Assembly: GCF_031202265.1 (NCBI RefSeq)
Contig: NZ_CP100604.1
Location: 3,206,501 to 3,270,500 of the forward strand
From: Bradyrhizobium sp. Ash2021
GTDB taxonomy: Bacteria > Pseudomonadota > Alphaproteobacteria > Rhizobiales > Xanthobacteraceae
DNA: 64,000 nucleotides
Reading direction: 5' to 3'
Below are positions 16,390 to 25,151 of the stretch, piece after piece. The position numbers and the translations under genes were made by a program. The first letter of the stretch is position 1; the number at the start of each line of letters is the position of its first letter. A model generated the notes under the pieces. That model did no database searches. It saw only the letters and a program-made list of their open reading frames with translations, and was not told where the DNA came from.

Positions 16390-17664
16390 TTACAGATTGC
16401 TGTCGGTGATCGCGGCGTACACCATGCTGCGCAGCTCGCGCCGCAGCGGATAGGCGCTCGACGGCAGCACCTGGGTCATGAAAATGGTGATCAACTCCTC
16501 GGCGGGGTCGATGAAGAACGACGTCGTCGCTGCACCGCCCCAGGCATATTCCCCGGCGCTGCCGGCAATCAGGGTCTGCGCCGGGTTCATCGTCACCGAG
16601 AAGCCGAGACCGAAGCCGATGCCGTTATAGGTCGCCTCGGAGAACAGCGAGCGCGACAGCCCCGGCAGATCCATTCCGCCGGGCAGGTGGTTGGCCGTCA
16701 TCAAGGCCAGCGTCTTCGGGCCCAGCAGCCTGACGCCGCCGAGTTCGCCGCCGTTGAGCAGCGCCCGGCAGAAGGTGAGATAGTCGGCCGCGGTCGAACA
16801 CAACCCGCCGCCGCCCGAAATCAGCGATGGCGGCGACAGGAACGAGCTCGTGGCGGGATCATCCTGCAATGTCAGGGTGCCCTTGCGGTCGGTGGCGTGG
16901 AAAATCATGCCGCCCTTCGGGTCGGCCGAATAGCACGCGGCGAAACGATGGGCCTTGTCGGCGGGTACGAAAAAGTCGGTGTCGCTCATGCCAAGCGGAT
17001 TGAAGATCCGTTCCTTCAGGAATTGCTCGAACGGCATGCCGCTGATCAGGCCTACGAGATAGCCGATCACGTCGGTGGAGACCGAATAGTTCCAGGCTTC
17101 GCCCGGCGAAAATTCCAGCGGAATTTTTGCGAGGTCCTCGATCATGCCCTGCAGCGTGCCGGCCTTGATGACCTCGCCGATCTTGTTTTCGCGATAGGCG
17201 GCATCGACGTTGGAGCGCTGCTGGAAGCCATAGGTGAGGCCGGAGGTGTGCCGCAGCAGGTCCACGATCAGCATCGGCCGCGACGGTGGCTTGGTCAGGA
17301 AGGCGGGGTGCGTCCCGGCCTGGAATACGCCGAGGTTCTTCCACTCCGGAATGTATTTATGAACGGGCTCGTCGATCGCGACGCGGCCTTCCTCGACCAG
17401 CATCATGAAGGCGACGCTTGTGATCGGCTTGGTCATCGAATAGATGCGGAAAATGGTATCGTCCTTGACCGGCGCCTTGCGCTCGAGATCGGCAAAACCC
17501 TGCACGGTCGAGTGGACGATCTTGCCGCGGCGGTAGACCAGAAGCTGGGTCCCGGGAAAGCGGCCGGCATCGACGTAATTCCGCTTCAGATGATTTTCGA
17601 GGCGATCCAGGGCCTGTTTGGACATTCCGGCGGATTCGGGCGAGGCGGGGGTAGGGGCTAACAT
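16390..17664 (-). CDS. Serine hydrolase of the beta-lactamase/esterase family VIII type
   Basis: A 424-residue class C beta-lactamase-fold protein. The nucleophile motif is YSMTKPITS (S-x-x-K), the second motif is the tyrosine in WNYSVSTDVIGYL, and a WGGAATTSFF stretch stands where the third (KTG/HTG-like) motif is expected. Such proteins are usually esterases or D-aminopeptidase-like hydrolases rather than antibiotic-resistance enzymes. No signal peptide is visible from ATG 17664 (GGAG 9 bases upstream), so a cytoplasmic enzyme is likely. It faces the dioxygenase gene across a short divergent gap of 137 bases; hydrolysis of an aromatic ester upstream of ring cleavage would fit. Confidence 0.88.
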   Translation of the reverse strand: MLAPTPASPESAGMSKQALDRLENHLKRNYVDAGRFPGTQLLVYRRGKIVHSTVQGFADLERKAPVKDDTIFRIYSMTKPITSVAFMMLVEEGRVAIDEPVHKYIPEWKNLGVFQAGTHPAFLTKPPSRPMLIVDLLRHTSGLTYGFQQRSNVDAAYRENKIGEVIKAGTLQGMIEDLAKIPLEFSPGEAWNYSVSTDVIGYLVGLISGMPFEQFLKERIFNPLGMSDTDFFVPADKAHRFAACYSADPKGGMIFHATDRKGTLTLQDDPATSSFLSPPSLISGGGGLCSTAADYLTFCRALLNGGELGGVRLLGPKTLALMTANHLPGGMDLPGLSRSLFSEATYNGIGFGLGFSVTMNPAQTLIAGSAGEYAWGGAATTSFFIDPAEELITIFMTQVLPSSAYPLRRELRSMVYAAITDSNL

Positions 17665-17801
17665 CGGGGCGGTCTCCGGCTGGCAAGGGAGGCCTTGATA
17701 GCCGAAAAGTGTGGCCTGTTCCAATCGCCGGCCGCTTACCCCGGCGGGAACGGTGGTGTAGGCTCAGCCGCGCCATCGCATATTCCGCAGGACAGCAAAA
17801 A

Positions 17802-18716
17802 ATGCCCCAATTCAACGAAACCGAACTGACCGCCGCCGTCGTCCGCAGCTTTGAGGATACGCCGAACCCGCGAGCAAAATTCCTGCTGCAGGAACTGGTG
17901 AAGTCGCTGCACGACTACGTCCGCAAAACCGATCTCAGCTTCGAGGAATGGGAATATGCGATCGATTTCCTGACCCGCACCGGCCAGAAGTGCACGCCGA
18001 TCCGCCAGGAATTCATCCTGCTCTCCGACGTGCTCGGCGTCTCGATGCTGGTCGACGCCGTGAACCACCGGGAGCGCGAGGGCGCTACCGAGACCACCGT
18101 GCTCGGCCCGTTCTATGTCGGCGAGCACAAACAGATGCCCCATGGCACCGATGTCTCGGCCAATCTGCCGGGCGAGCGGATGTTCGTGCAGAGCCGCGTC
18201 ACCGACCTCAAGGGCAAGCCGCTGGCCGGGGTTCCGGTCGACATCTGGCACGCCGACGACGAAGGCTATTACGATTCACAGCGGCCGACCTACGCGACCG
18301 AGGGCCCGTCGTCGCGGGCGCGGTTCGTCACCGACAAGGACGGCCGGTTCTTCTTCCGCACCATTCTGCCGTGCAGCTATCCGATCCCGACCGACGGCCC
18401 GGTCGGCGAAATGATCATCGGCGTGCGCCGTCATGCGATGCGGCCGGCGCACGTGCACTTCCTGGTCAATGCGCCCGGTTACGAGCCGTTGATCACGCAT
18501 GTGTTCATCGAGGGCGACAAATATATCGATTCCGATGTCGTGTTCGGGGTCAAGGACGAACTGATTGCGAAAATCGAGAAGCGCACCGATGCGACGATGC
18601 CGGACGGCAAGCCCGCGGGCGGGCCGTGGCATCTGATGACCTACGAGTTCCGCATGAAGCCGGGCGGCGGTGCTGCGCCGAAGGCGATGGCGGCGAAGAC
18701 GACCGAGGACGCCTGA
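17802..18716 (+). CDS. Intradiol ring-cleavage dioxygenase (hydroxyquinol/catechol 1,2-dioxygenase)
   Basis: A 304-residue non-haem Fe(III) dioxygenase that opens a catechol-type ring between the two hydroxyls. The N-terminal helical dimerisation domain (about 1-95, with NPRAKFLLQELVKSLHDYVRKTDLSFEEWE) is the kind seen in catechol and hydroxyquinol 1,2-dioxygenases. The four iron ligands are visible: Tyr157 in WHADDEGYYDSQ, Tyr193 in CSYPIP, His217 and His219 in RPAHVHFLV. The ATG follows AGGA by eight bases. The sequence resembles hydroxyquinol enzymes slightly more than catechol ones, but a maleylacetate reductase gene, which would confirm it, is not nearby. Confidence 0.9.
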   Translation: MPQFNETELTAAVVRSFEDTPNPRAKFLLQELVKSLHDYVRKTDLSFEEWEYAIDFLTRTGQKCTPIRQEFILLSDVLGVSMLVDAVNHREREGATETTVLGPFYVGEHKQMPHGTDVSANLPGERMFVQSRVTDLKGKPLAGVPVDIWHADDEGYYDSQRPTYATEGPSSRARFVTDKDGRFFFRTILPCSYPIPTDGPVGEMIIGVRRHAMRPAHVHFLVNAPGYEPLITHVFIEGDKYIDSDVVFGVKDELIAKIEKRTDATMPDGKPAGGPWHLMTYEFRMKPGGGAAPKAMAAKTTEDA

Positions 18717-18737
18717 AATCGCGGTCAGGCCGAGCTC

Positions 18738-20474
18738 TCACCGCGCACCATGATGAATGGCGAGCAGCACGACGATGATGCACGCCAGTATCGCCGTCGT
18801 GCATTTCCAGAACAACAGGGGGTTGCGCTCGATCAGGGGCGTGAGCGAGGGATTGAGATAGCTGGCGTTGGGCTGTCGCAGGTCGAACACAAATTCCGAC
18901 AGACTCTCGTAGCGCTTGTAGGGATCGGGATGCACCGCCCTCCGCAGCGCCCCGTCAACCCAGACCGGAATCTCGCGATCCTCGTCGAGCGCGGAGTTGT
19001 ATCTCAACTTGCGGACCTGTGATTTCGTTCTCGCCCTGGCCGCGTCGGCGCCATAAGGCAGTTTCCCGGTCAGCATCTGGTAGGTGATGATCCCCAGCGA
19101 GAACATGTCGGAGCGCGGCGAGCCGCCTTCGCCGAGAAAGTACTCGGGCGCCGTGTACTGAACGGTGCCCAGCACGTCGTGCTGGCCGGTAGGCGGCGAC
19201 GCCTCGGCGACACCGGCGACCTTTGTCGAGCCAAAGTCGATGATCTTCACGGTTCGGGTTTTGTCGATGATGATGTTGTCCGGCCGCAGGTCCTGATGCA
19301 GCATTTCCATCCGGTGAAAGGCGCGCAGACCCCTGGCGATTTGCTCGACAATGCCGCGTACGGCCTCCAGATCGGGTCTTGGATTGTCGATCATCCATTG
19401 CGTGAGCGTCTGCCCCTCGATGAATTCCATGACGACATAGAGGTAATTGCGCTTTCGGAGCTGCGGGCGGGGCTTCAAAACGTGGGGACTGTCGATGCGC
19501 CGGGCGATCCACTCCTCCATCAGGAACCGCTTCAAATAGGCGGCGTCGTCGCGCAAATCGATCGACGGTATCTTGATGGCGACCGGCGTGTCGCTTTCGA
19601 CATCGACGCCGAGATAGATGTGACTTCGGCTGCTGCTGTGGATTTCTCGCACGATCCGGTATCCGTCGAACACCATCCTCGGCTCCAGTAGCGGAGGCAG
19701 CGGCAGTTCGGCCGCCTGCGGGAAGATCCCGCCGGCTGCATTGTCCGGTATCCCGTCGATGCGGACGATCTGGACGGTGATGTTGTCGGTGCTGCCTTGC
19801 TCATAGGCTTTGCCGGCGATAACGGACGCGGCTTGGTCCAGATTGCCGGCGTGATCCCTGAGCGAAGCGGCGATGAACCGGTCGCTGACGTGCTCATAGG
19901 CGCCATCCGTCGCCAGCAGGAAGACATCGCCGTTTTCGACCTGAAGCGTCTGATAGTCGATTTCGATCTGCGGGTTTATTCCCAGCGCACGGCCAAGGTA
20001 GGTCTGTTCCTCCGAGACAATGATCCGGTGATCGTCGGTGAGTTGCTCGAGCGAATGGCCGGCGAGGCGGTAGATCCGGCAGTCGCCGACGTGGAAGATA
20101 TGCGCCGTCGTCGACTTGATGACCATGGCGGTCAGCGTGCAGACATAGCCCCTGTCCTTGTCGTAGGCGTACTGGCTGCGCCGGGTCTGGGAATGCAGCC
20201 AGGAATTGGTCGCGGCGATGACGCGCTGGGCCGATGTCTTCACCGACCAGGATTCCGACGTGCAGTAGTAGTCGGTCAGGAAACTCTTGACGGCGGATTC
20301 GCTGGCGATGTGGCTGACGCTGCTGCTGCTGATGCCGTCGGCCAGAACGATGGCGATGCCCTTCGAACTCAGCAGCGGCTCGTCCGGAATCAGAATCCCG
20401 TGAAAGTCCTGATTGGCCGGTTTGCGGCCTTGGTCGGAATACTGCCCGACCGAGATTTGCAGTCTTCGCGACAT
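18738..20474 (-). CDS. Membrane-anchored PP2C phosphatase - Ser/Thr kinase fusion
   Basis: A 578-residue bifunctional signalling protein. Residues 1-240 are a PP2C phosphatase (NQDFHG, IVLADGIS with Asp46, LATDGAYEHVSD with Asp190, GSTDNITV with Asp230). Residues 272-535 are a Hanks-type kinase: Lys301 in VAIKIP, catalytic loop HQDLRPDN with Asp395, DFG at 413-415 and APEYFLGEG. A single membrane span at about 554-573 anchors it with both domains in the cytoplasm. It lies 68 bases behind the nitrite/formate channel gene on the same strand, with a terminator-like hairpin between, and is divergent from narK. Kinase-phosphatase fusions of this layout recur beside nitrate/nitrite transporters in alphaproteobacteria; the targets are unknown. 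Confidence 0.9.
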   Translation of the reverse strand: MSRRLQISVGQYSDQGRKPANQDFHGILIPDEPLLSSKGIAIVLADGISSSSVSHIASESAVKSFLTDYYCTSESWSVKTSAQRVIAATNSWLHSQTRRSQYAYDKDRGYVCTLTAMVIKSTTAHIFHVGDCRIYRLAGHSLEQLTDDHRIIVSEEQTYLGRALGINPQIEIDYQTLQVENGDVFLLATDGAYEHVSDRFIAASLRDHAGNLDQAASVIAGKAYEQGSTDNITVQIVRIDGIPDNAAGGIFPQAAELPLPPLLEPRMVFDGYRIVREIHSSSRSHIYLGVDVESDTPVAIKIPSIDLRDDAAYLKRFLMEEWIARRIDSPHVLKPRPQLRKRNYLYVVMEFIEGQTLTQWMIDNPRPDLEAVRGIVEQIARGLRAFHRMEMLHQDLRPDNIIIDKTRTVKIIDFGSTKVAGVAEASPPTGQHDVLGTVQYTAPEYFLGEGGSPRSDMFSLGIITYQMLTGKLPYGADAARARTKSQVRKLRYNSALDEDREIPVWVDGALRRAVHPDPYKRYESLSEFVFDLRQPNASYLNPSLTPLIERNPLLFWKCTTAILACIIVVLLAIHHGAR

Positions 20475-20491
20475 TCCCGGCACCAAAAGTT

Positions 20492-20526
20492 AAAGGGGCC
20501 TCACCCTATCGGGCGCGGCCCCCTTT
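20492..20526 (-). terminator. Intercistronic hairpin between the channel and the phosphatase-kinase gene
   Basis: Minus strand AAAGGGGGCC pairs with GGCCCCTTT around an inner CCC/GGG stem, then AACTTTT. It would end or attenuate transcripts after the channel gene, lowering expression of the downstream fusion kinase. Confidence 0.5.
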
Positions 20527-20542
20527 GTTGAGGCGCAATCGA

Positions 20543-21382
20543 TCAGGCGGCAACGCGGGTCGGAGCCGGCTTGGAGGCCTCGCGCTTCGGCTGTGTCAGA
20601 ACGTGGGTCGCATAGAGGGTCAATCCGGTGAAGGCGAGGCCGCCGACCAAATTGCCCAGCACGGTCGGAATCTCGTTCCAGATGAGGTAGTCCATGATCG
20701 AAAACTTCGCATGGAGCATCAATCCCGACGGGAACAGGAACATGTTCACCACGGAATGTTCGAACACCATGTAGAAGAACACCAGGATCGGCATCCACAT
20801 CGCGATGACCTTGCCGGGGACCGTCGTCGAGATCATGGCGCCGACGACGCCGGTGGAAACCATCCAGTTGCACAGCATCCCGCGGATGAACAGCGTTGCC
20901 ATGCCGGCCGCGCCATGCGCGGCGTAGCCCAGCGTTCGGCCCTCGCCGATGCTTCCGATCGTCATGCCGACCTTGTCGGGGTCCTGCGTGAAGCCGAACG
21001 TTGTCACGAAGGCCATCATGAAAGCGACGGTCAGAGCGCCGGCAAAGTTGCCGATGAACACGAGGCCCCAATTTCGCAACACGCCGCCGAGCGTGACGCC
21101 GGGGCGTTTGTCGAGCAGTGCCAGCGGCGAGAGGACGAACACGCCGGTCAGCAGATCGAAGCCCAAAAGATAAAGCATGCAAAATCCGACCGGAAACAGA
21201 AGTGCCCCGACGATCGGCTGGCCGGTGTTGACGTTGATCGTCACGGCGAACCAGGCCGCCAGTGCGAGGATGGCGCCGGCCATATAGGCCCGGATCACCG
21301 TGTCGCGGGTAGACATGAAGATTTTGGACTCGCCTGCGTCCACCATTTTTGTGACGAATTCTGAAGGCGCCAGATATGACAT
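20543..21382 (-). CDS. Formate/nitrite transporter family channel (NirC-like)
   Basis: A 279-residue inner-membrane channel of the FNT family with six predicted spans. Conserved parts include YLAPSEFVTKMVDAGESK at the N-terminus, LLFPVGFCMLYLLGFDLLTGVF, NWGLVFIGNFAGAL and IRGMLCNWMVSTGV. FNT proteins pass formate, nitrite or hydrosulfide as pentamers. Its place opposite narK and nasC argues for nitrite. ATG 21382 has AGGA eight bases upstream. A perfect-spacing sigma-54 promoter 230 bases upstream (21611-21628) implies nitrogen control, with a long leader of about 220 bases that contains several short hairpins. Confidence 0.9.
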   Translation of the reverse strand: MSYLAPSEFVTKMVDAGESKIFMSTRDTVIRAYMAGAILALAAWFAVTINVNTGQPIVGALLFPVGFCMLYLLGFDLLTGVFVLSPLALLDKRPGVTLGGVLRNWGLVFIGNFAGALTVAFMMAFVTTFGFTQDPDKVGMTIGSIGEGRTLGYAAHGAAGMATLFIRGMLCNWMVSTGVVGAMISTTVPGKVIAMWMPILVFFYMVFEHSVVNMFLFPSGLMLHAKFSIMDYLIWNEIPTVLGNLVGGLAFTGLTLYATHVLTQPKREASKPAPTRVAA

Positions 21383-21610
21383 CGTAATTCCTCTTGCTTC
21401 TGATGAATGAAAACACCCGGTTTGACTGCGCAAGTGAGCGCGGTGGACGACCGCGGAAGAGGTGCAATGGCGCGAATGCCTTGTGGGATGGCGTCACGAC
21501 GACTGCGCCGAGCTACCTCGGTGGAGCGGCATTAGGACCGCCGGCAGCTTCGGCCAGTGCTGGCCTCGGCGGTTCGGCGAACCGTAGTCCTCGTTGACTG
21601 ACAAGATTCG

Positions 21611-21628
21611 AAGCAATGGTTGTGCCAA
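21611..21628 (-). promoter_or_regulatory. Sigma-54 promoter of the nitrite channel gene
   Basis: The minus strand reads TTGGCACAACCATTGCTT. GG and GC are exactly ten bases apart and match TGGCAC-N5-TTGC. Start of transcription expected near 21601. Confidence 0.75.
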
Positions 21629-21749
21629 CTCGCACGAGACAGAACGCTCGAAATCGCGTGCCATTTCCAGGAATTGGTCGACCGAATCAGATGCGAGTCG
21701 AGCGCGGTAACTACGGGCCTGCTTAGTTCCTGGGCGGCATGCTCGCTAA

Positions 21750-21764
21750 TTGTGCGACGCACAA
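21750..21764. promoter_or_regulatory. Palindromic candidate enhancer site between two sigma-54 promoters
   Basis: TTGTGCGACGCACAA is a perfect palindrome around a central A. It lies about 110-140 bases upstream of both promoters, the usual distance for an enhancer-binding protein such as NtrC. The core TGTGC-N3-GCACA recurs at 34325-34337 before the amide operon. Confidence 0.5.
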
Positions 21765-21867
21765 CAAATGAGCGAATCGCAAGTTTTCAATGCGGATTTT
21801 CGACTGCAAAACCTTCAGGCAGTCCTGATAACATATTAAAATATTTACATTTTTTGTGAAATTCCGG

Positions 21868-21884
21868 TTTGGCACGAAGTTTGA
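21868..21884 (+). promoter_or_regulatory. Sigma-54-like promoter of the narK operon
   Basis: TTTGGCACGAAGTTTGA has a perfect -24 box (TGGCACG) and correct spacing, but the -12 dinucleotide is GA instead of GC, so strength is uncertain. It would give a leader of about 120 bases before narK. Confidence 0.55.
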
Positions 21885-22016
21885 ATTGCTCAGGCCTGAC
21901 GCCATCGACGCCGTCCTTCGAAACCAATCATCCGAATTGCGACACCGCCGACGCTGGGGCCTCCCCAGAGCGCGCCTTCGTGTCTGCAAGCGACAGCGCT
22001 AGAAAGGATAACTTCA

Positions 22017-23399
22017 ATGAGCACGCCGAATCCGACCTGGATTTCAGAATGGAACCCGGAGGACGAGACGTTCTGGAATACCACGGGTAAGACGGTCGCC
22101 CGACGCAATCTGATCTGGTCGATCGTGGCCGAGCACATCGGATTTTCGGTCTGGCTGATCTGGAGCATCGTCGCGACCAAGTTGCCGGCAGCTGGTTTCC
22201 ACTACACCACCGACCAGCTGTTTCAACTCGTAGCCATCCCCGGGCTGATCGGCTCGCTGATGCGCTTCCCCTACACCTTTGCCGTGACGATGTTCGGCGG
22301 TCGCAACTGGACCATCTTCAGTGCGTCGGTGCTCTTCATCCCGACCTTTGGGCTCGCTTATTTCGTAAGCCAGCCCGATACGCCGTTCTGGCTGATGTTG
22401 CTGGTCGCTGCCACCGCGGGCCTCGGCGGCGGTAACTTTGCATCGAGCATGGCCAATATCTCTTTCTTCTATCCCGACCGCATGAAGGGCTGGGCGCTGG
22501 GCCTCAATGCAGCCGGCGGCAATATCGGCGTCAGCAGCGTGCAGTTGCTCACGCCCATTCTGATGGGCGTCGGCATTATCAACCTCTACCAGGCGACGCC
22601 GGTCACGGGAGTCTACCTGCAGAATGCCGGACTGATGTGGGTGCTGCCGCTGTGCATCGCCATATTCGGTGCCGTGTTCTTCATGAACAACCTGACCTCG
22701 GCCAAGTCCTCGTTCAAGGACCAGCTCGCAATCGTCGGTCGCAAGCATACCTGGATCATGGCGTTCATCTATATCGGCACGTTCGGTTCATTCATCGGTT
22801 ATTCGGCAGCGTTCCCGCTGCTGATCAAGACCCAATTCCCGGCGGTCACGATCGCCATCGCGTTCCTTGGACCGCTGGTGGGCTCACTGTCGCGCCCGCT
22901 CGGCGGTCTGCTCGCCGACAAGGTCGGCGGCGCGATCGTGACGTTCTGGAACTTCATCGCGATGGGGGCGGCGACGGTCGGCGTCCTGTATTTCGTGGGG
23001 ATCAAGGACTTCACCGGCTTCCTGGTGATGTTCCTCATCCTGTTCGTCACGACCGGGGTCGGCAACGGATCGACCTACCGGATGATTCCGTCGATTTTCC
23101 GCGAGGAAAATCTGCAAAAGGCCAGGGGCAAGGGCGAAGCCGGCAAGGCGCTGGCGCTGAAGGCGGCCAGCATCGAGAGCGGTGCCGCACTCGGCTTCAT
23201 TGGCGCCATCGGAGCGTGCGGCGGATATTTGATCCCAAGCGGCTTCGGCAAGTCGATCGCCATGACCGGCGGCCCGCAGCTCGCGCTGGAAATCTACCTG
23301 GCGTTCTACGCGGTCTGCCTCGCGCTGACCTGGTGGAACTACTTGCGCCGGAGTCCTTCGGCATCGACCGTGCCGAGCCTCGCCGAAGCGCGGATTTGA
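22017..23399 (+). CDS. narK: Nitrate/nitrite MFS transporter NarK
   Basis: A 460-residue, twelve-span major-facilitator transporter for nitrate uptake and/or nitrite export. Both nitrate-signature regions are present: AGLGGGNFASSMANISFFYPDRMKG and TGVGNGSTYRMIP, as are the substrate arginines expected in LMRFPYTF and in STYRMIP. The ATG at 22017 follows AGAAAGGATAACTTCA. It heads the run narK-globin-flavoprotein-nasC, the order known for the nitrate-assimilation and NO-detoxification operon of Bradyrhizobium diazoefficiens. In that organism NarK is credited with nitrite export; the direction here is inferred. Confidence 0.93.
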   Translation: MSTPNPTWISEWNPEDETFWNTTGKTVARRNLIWSIVAEHIGFSVWLIWSIVATKLPAAGFHYTTDQLFQLVAIPGLIGSLMRFPYTFAVTMFGGRNWTIFSASVLFIPTFGLAYFVSQPDTPFWLMLLVAATAGLGGGNFASSMANISFFYPDRMKGWALGLNAAGGNIGVSSVQLLTPILMGVGIINLYQATPVTGVYLQNAGLMWVLPLCIAIFGAVFFMNNLTSAKSSFKDQLAIVGRKHTWIMAFIYIGTFGSFIGYSAAFPLLIKTQFPAVTIAIAFLGPLVGSLSRPLGGLLADKVGGAIVTFWNFIAMGAATVGVLYFVGIKDFTGFLVMFLILFVTTGVGNGSTYRMIPSIFREENLQKARGKGEAGKALALKAASIESGAALGFIGAIGACGGYLIPSGFGKSIAMTGGPQLALEIYLAFYAVCLALTWWNYLRRSPSASTVPSLAEARI

Positions 23400-23436
23400 T
23401 GACGTGAAGAGCGCCTGAAACCGCAGATGCCATTTA

Positions 23437-23461
23437 CCTCTCCCCGTTCCCCGGGGAGAGG
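23437..23461. repeat. Short hairpin related to family C repeats
   Basis: CCTCTCCCCG and CGGGGAGAGG form a perfect ten-base stem with a TTCCC loop between narK and the globin gene. It could protect mRNA ends or reduce read-through within the operon. Confidence 0.7.
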
Positions 23462-23485
23462 GATTGGAAAAGGCAGGAGAAAAAA

Positions 23486-23911
23486 ATGACACCCGAACAA
23501 GTCACGCTCGTGCAGCAGAGTTTTTCGAAGGTTGCGCCGATCTCCGAGCAGGCCGCGGTGATCTTCTACGATCGCCTGTTCGAGGTCGCGCCGACCGTGC
23601 GGGCGATGTTTCCCAATGAGATGACCGAGCAGCGCAAGAAATTGATGGCGGCGCTCGCCGTCGTCGTCAACGGACTTTCCAATCTCGAAGCCATCCTCCC
23701 GGCTGCAAGCGCGCTGGCAAAACGTCACGTCAACTATGGCGCCAAGCCCGAGCACTATCCCGTCGTCGGCGGCGCGTTGCTGTGGACCCTCGAAAAGGGC
23801 CTCGGCGAAGCCTGGACAACTGACGTCGCGGCGGCCTGGACCGCGGCCTATGGCACGCTGTCGGGTTACATGATCTCGGAAGCCTACGGCCGCGCTCAAG
23901 CCGCCGAGTAA
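23486..23911 (+). CDS. bjgb: Single-domain haemoglobin (Bjgb-like)
   Basis: A 141-residue single-domain globin without a reductase domain. The proximal haem ligand is His81 in LAKRHVNYGAKPEHYPVVGGALLWTLEKGLG, and the front end MTPEQVTLVQQSFSKVAPISEQAAVIFYDRLFE is that of flavohaemoglobin globin domains. With the neighbouring flavoprotein as electron donor it is expected to turn NO, made by the nitrate reductase side reaction, into nitrate; this role is established for the B. diazoefficiens homologue. Strong ribosome site AGGAGA. The next gene starts nine bases after its stop. Confidence 0.92.
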   Translation: MTPEQVTLVQQSFSKVAPISEQAAVIFYDRLFEVAPTVRAMFPNEMTEQRKKLMAALAVVVNGLSNLEAILPAASALAKRHVNYGAKPEHYPVVGGALLWTLEKGLGEAWTTDVAAAWTAAYGTLSGYMISEAYGRAQAAE

Positions 23912-23920
23912 GGAAATGCC

Positions 23921-25138
23921 GTGAGCGAACCGCTGGTCATTGTCGGCAACGGAATGGCGGCCGCCCGTCTGGTCGACGAGTTGGCGAAGGTAGCGCTCGG
24001 GCGCTACGCCATCGCCGTGATCGGCGACGAGCCGCGGCTGGCCTATAACCGCGTGCTGCTGTCGTCGGTTCTGGCCGGCGAGACCGCGTCACACGACATC
24101 GAGCTCAGGCCCGCGACCTGGTGGCGCGACCGCGGCGTGACCTTGAAATATGGCTGCCGCGCCACCGAGATCGATGTCGGCCGCCGCGAGCTCAAGATCG
24201 CGGGTGAGGAGAGCATCGCTTTCTCGAGGCTGATCCTGACCACCGGCTCGTCGGCATTGCGGCTGAGTGTGCCCGGCGCTGAACTTGCCAGCGTGCACAC
24301 TTTTCGCGACACCAGGGACGTCGATCTCCTGCTGACGCTGGCCGCGCAGAAAAAGCGCGTGGTCGTGGTCGGTGGCGGCCTGTTGGGACTGGAAGCGGCC
24401 TACGGGCTCGCCAAGGCCGGCGCCACGGTGATGCTGGTTCATCTGATGGACCGGCTGATGGAGCGCCAGCTCGATGTGCCCGCGGCCGAGCTTTTGAAAT
24501 CCCTCGTCGAGCGCAAGGGCATCGAGATCCTGCTCAATGCCAACACCGCGCGCATCCATGGCGAGACCCGCGTCGAAGGCGTTGAACTCGTGGATGGCCG
24601 CCTGATCGATGCGGATGCGGTGATCTTCGCGGCCGGCATCCGGCCGAATGTCGCGCTGGCCAAGGAGGCCGGCATCACAGTCAATCGCGGCATCGTCGTC
24701 GACGACCATCTGCAGACCAGCGCTGCGGGCGTGTTTGCGATCGGCGAATGCGCCGAACACCACGGCACCTGCTATGGCCTGGTCGAACCGGCCTATGAGC
24801 AGGCGCGGGTGCTGGCGCAACACCTCGCTGGCGCCGCCGCGTCCTATGGCGGCAGCGTGGTCGCGACCAATCTGAAGGTTTCCGGCGTCAGCGTGTTTTC
24901 GGCCGGCGATTTCATCGGTGCCGAGGGCTCCGAGACCATCGTACTCACCGACATCAATCACGGCACCTACAAGAAGCTGGTGATCGCGGAGGGAAAATTG
25001 ACCGGCGCGGTGCTGATCGGCGATGTCGCCGACGCGCTCTGGTATCTCGAATTGATCCGCAACCGGCAGCCGACCGCGCGAATCCGCGCCGACATGATGT
25101 TCGGCCGCTCGCTCGCCACCCGTTCGGAGGCGGCATGA
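23921..25138 (+). CDS. flp: FAD-dependent NAD(P)H oxidoreductase Flp
   Basis: A 405-residue flavoprotein with an FAD fold at the start (LVIVGNGMAAARLVDELAK), an NAD(P)H fold in the middle (KRVVVVGGGLLGLEAAYGLAKAGATV) and the second FAD block TSAAGVFAIGECAEHHGTCYGLV. It resembles the N-terminal half of assimilatory nitrite reductase NirB but lacks its sirohaem part. It should carry electrons from NAD(P)H to the nitrate reductase NasC and to the haemoglobin. GTG start with AAGGAA upstream; this start overlaps nothing and gives the complete FAD motif. The nasC start follows 13 bases after its stop. Confidence 0.92.
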   Translation: MSEPLVIVGNGMAAARLVDELAKVALGRYAIAVIGDEPRLAYNRVLLSSVLAGETASHDIELRPATWWRDRGVTLKYGCRATEIDVGRRELKIAGEESIAFSRLILTTGSSALRLSVPGAELASVHTFRDTRDVDLLLTLAAQKKRVVVVGGGLLGLEAAYGLAKAGATVMLVHLMDRLMERQLDVPAAELLKSLVERKGIEILLNANTARIHGETRVEGVELVDGRLIDADAVIFAAGIRPNVALAKEAGITVNRGIVVDDHLQTSAAGVFAIGECAEHHGTCYGLVEPAYEQARVLAQHLAGAAASYGGSVVATNLKVSGVSVFSAGDFIGAEGSETIVLTDINHGTYKKLVIAEGKLTGAVLIGDVADALWYLELIRNRQPTARIRADMMFGRSLATRSEAA

Positions 25139-25151
25139 CCGAAGCGTTCAC

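Larger units (their letters stand above)
21383..22016. other. Divergent regulatory region between nitrite channel and narK
   Basis: About 630 bases without a gene. It holds a sigma-54 promoter on each strand (21611-21628 minus, 21868-21884 plus) and a 15-base palindrome between them (21750-21764). The channel leader can form stems such as CCGAG-GTAG-CTCGG. The narK leader contains CTGGGG-CCT-CCCCAG at 21953-21967. These leader hairpins could be NasT-type antitermination targets, but I cannot show the required hexaloop pair. Confidence 0.6.

Noticed and set aside
21953..21967. CTGGGG-CCT-CCCCAG as an intrinsic terminator in the narK leader
   Set aside because: No T run follows and a three-base loop is tight; kept only as a possible leader hairpin.
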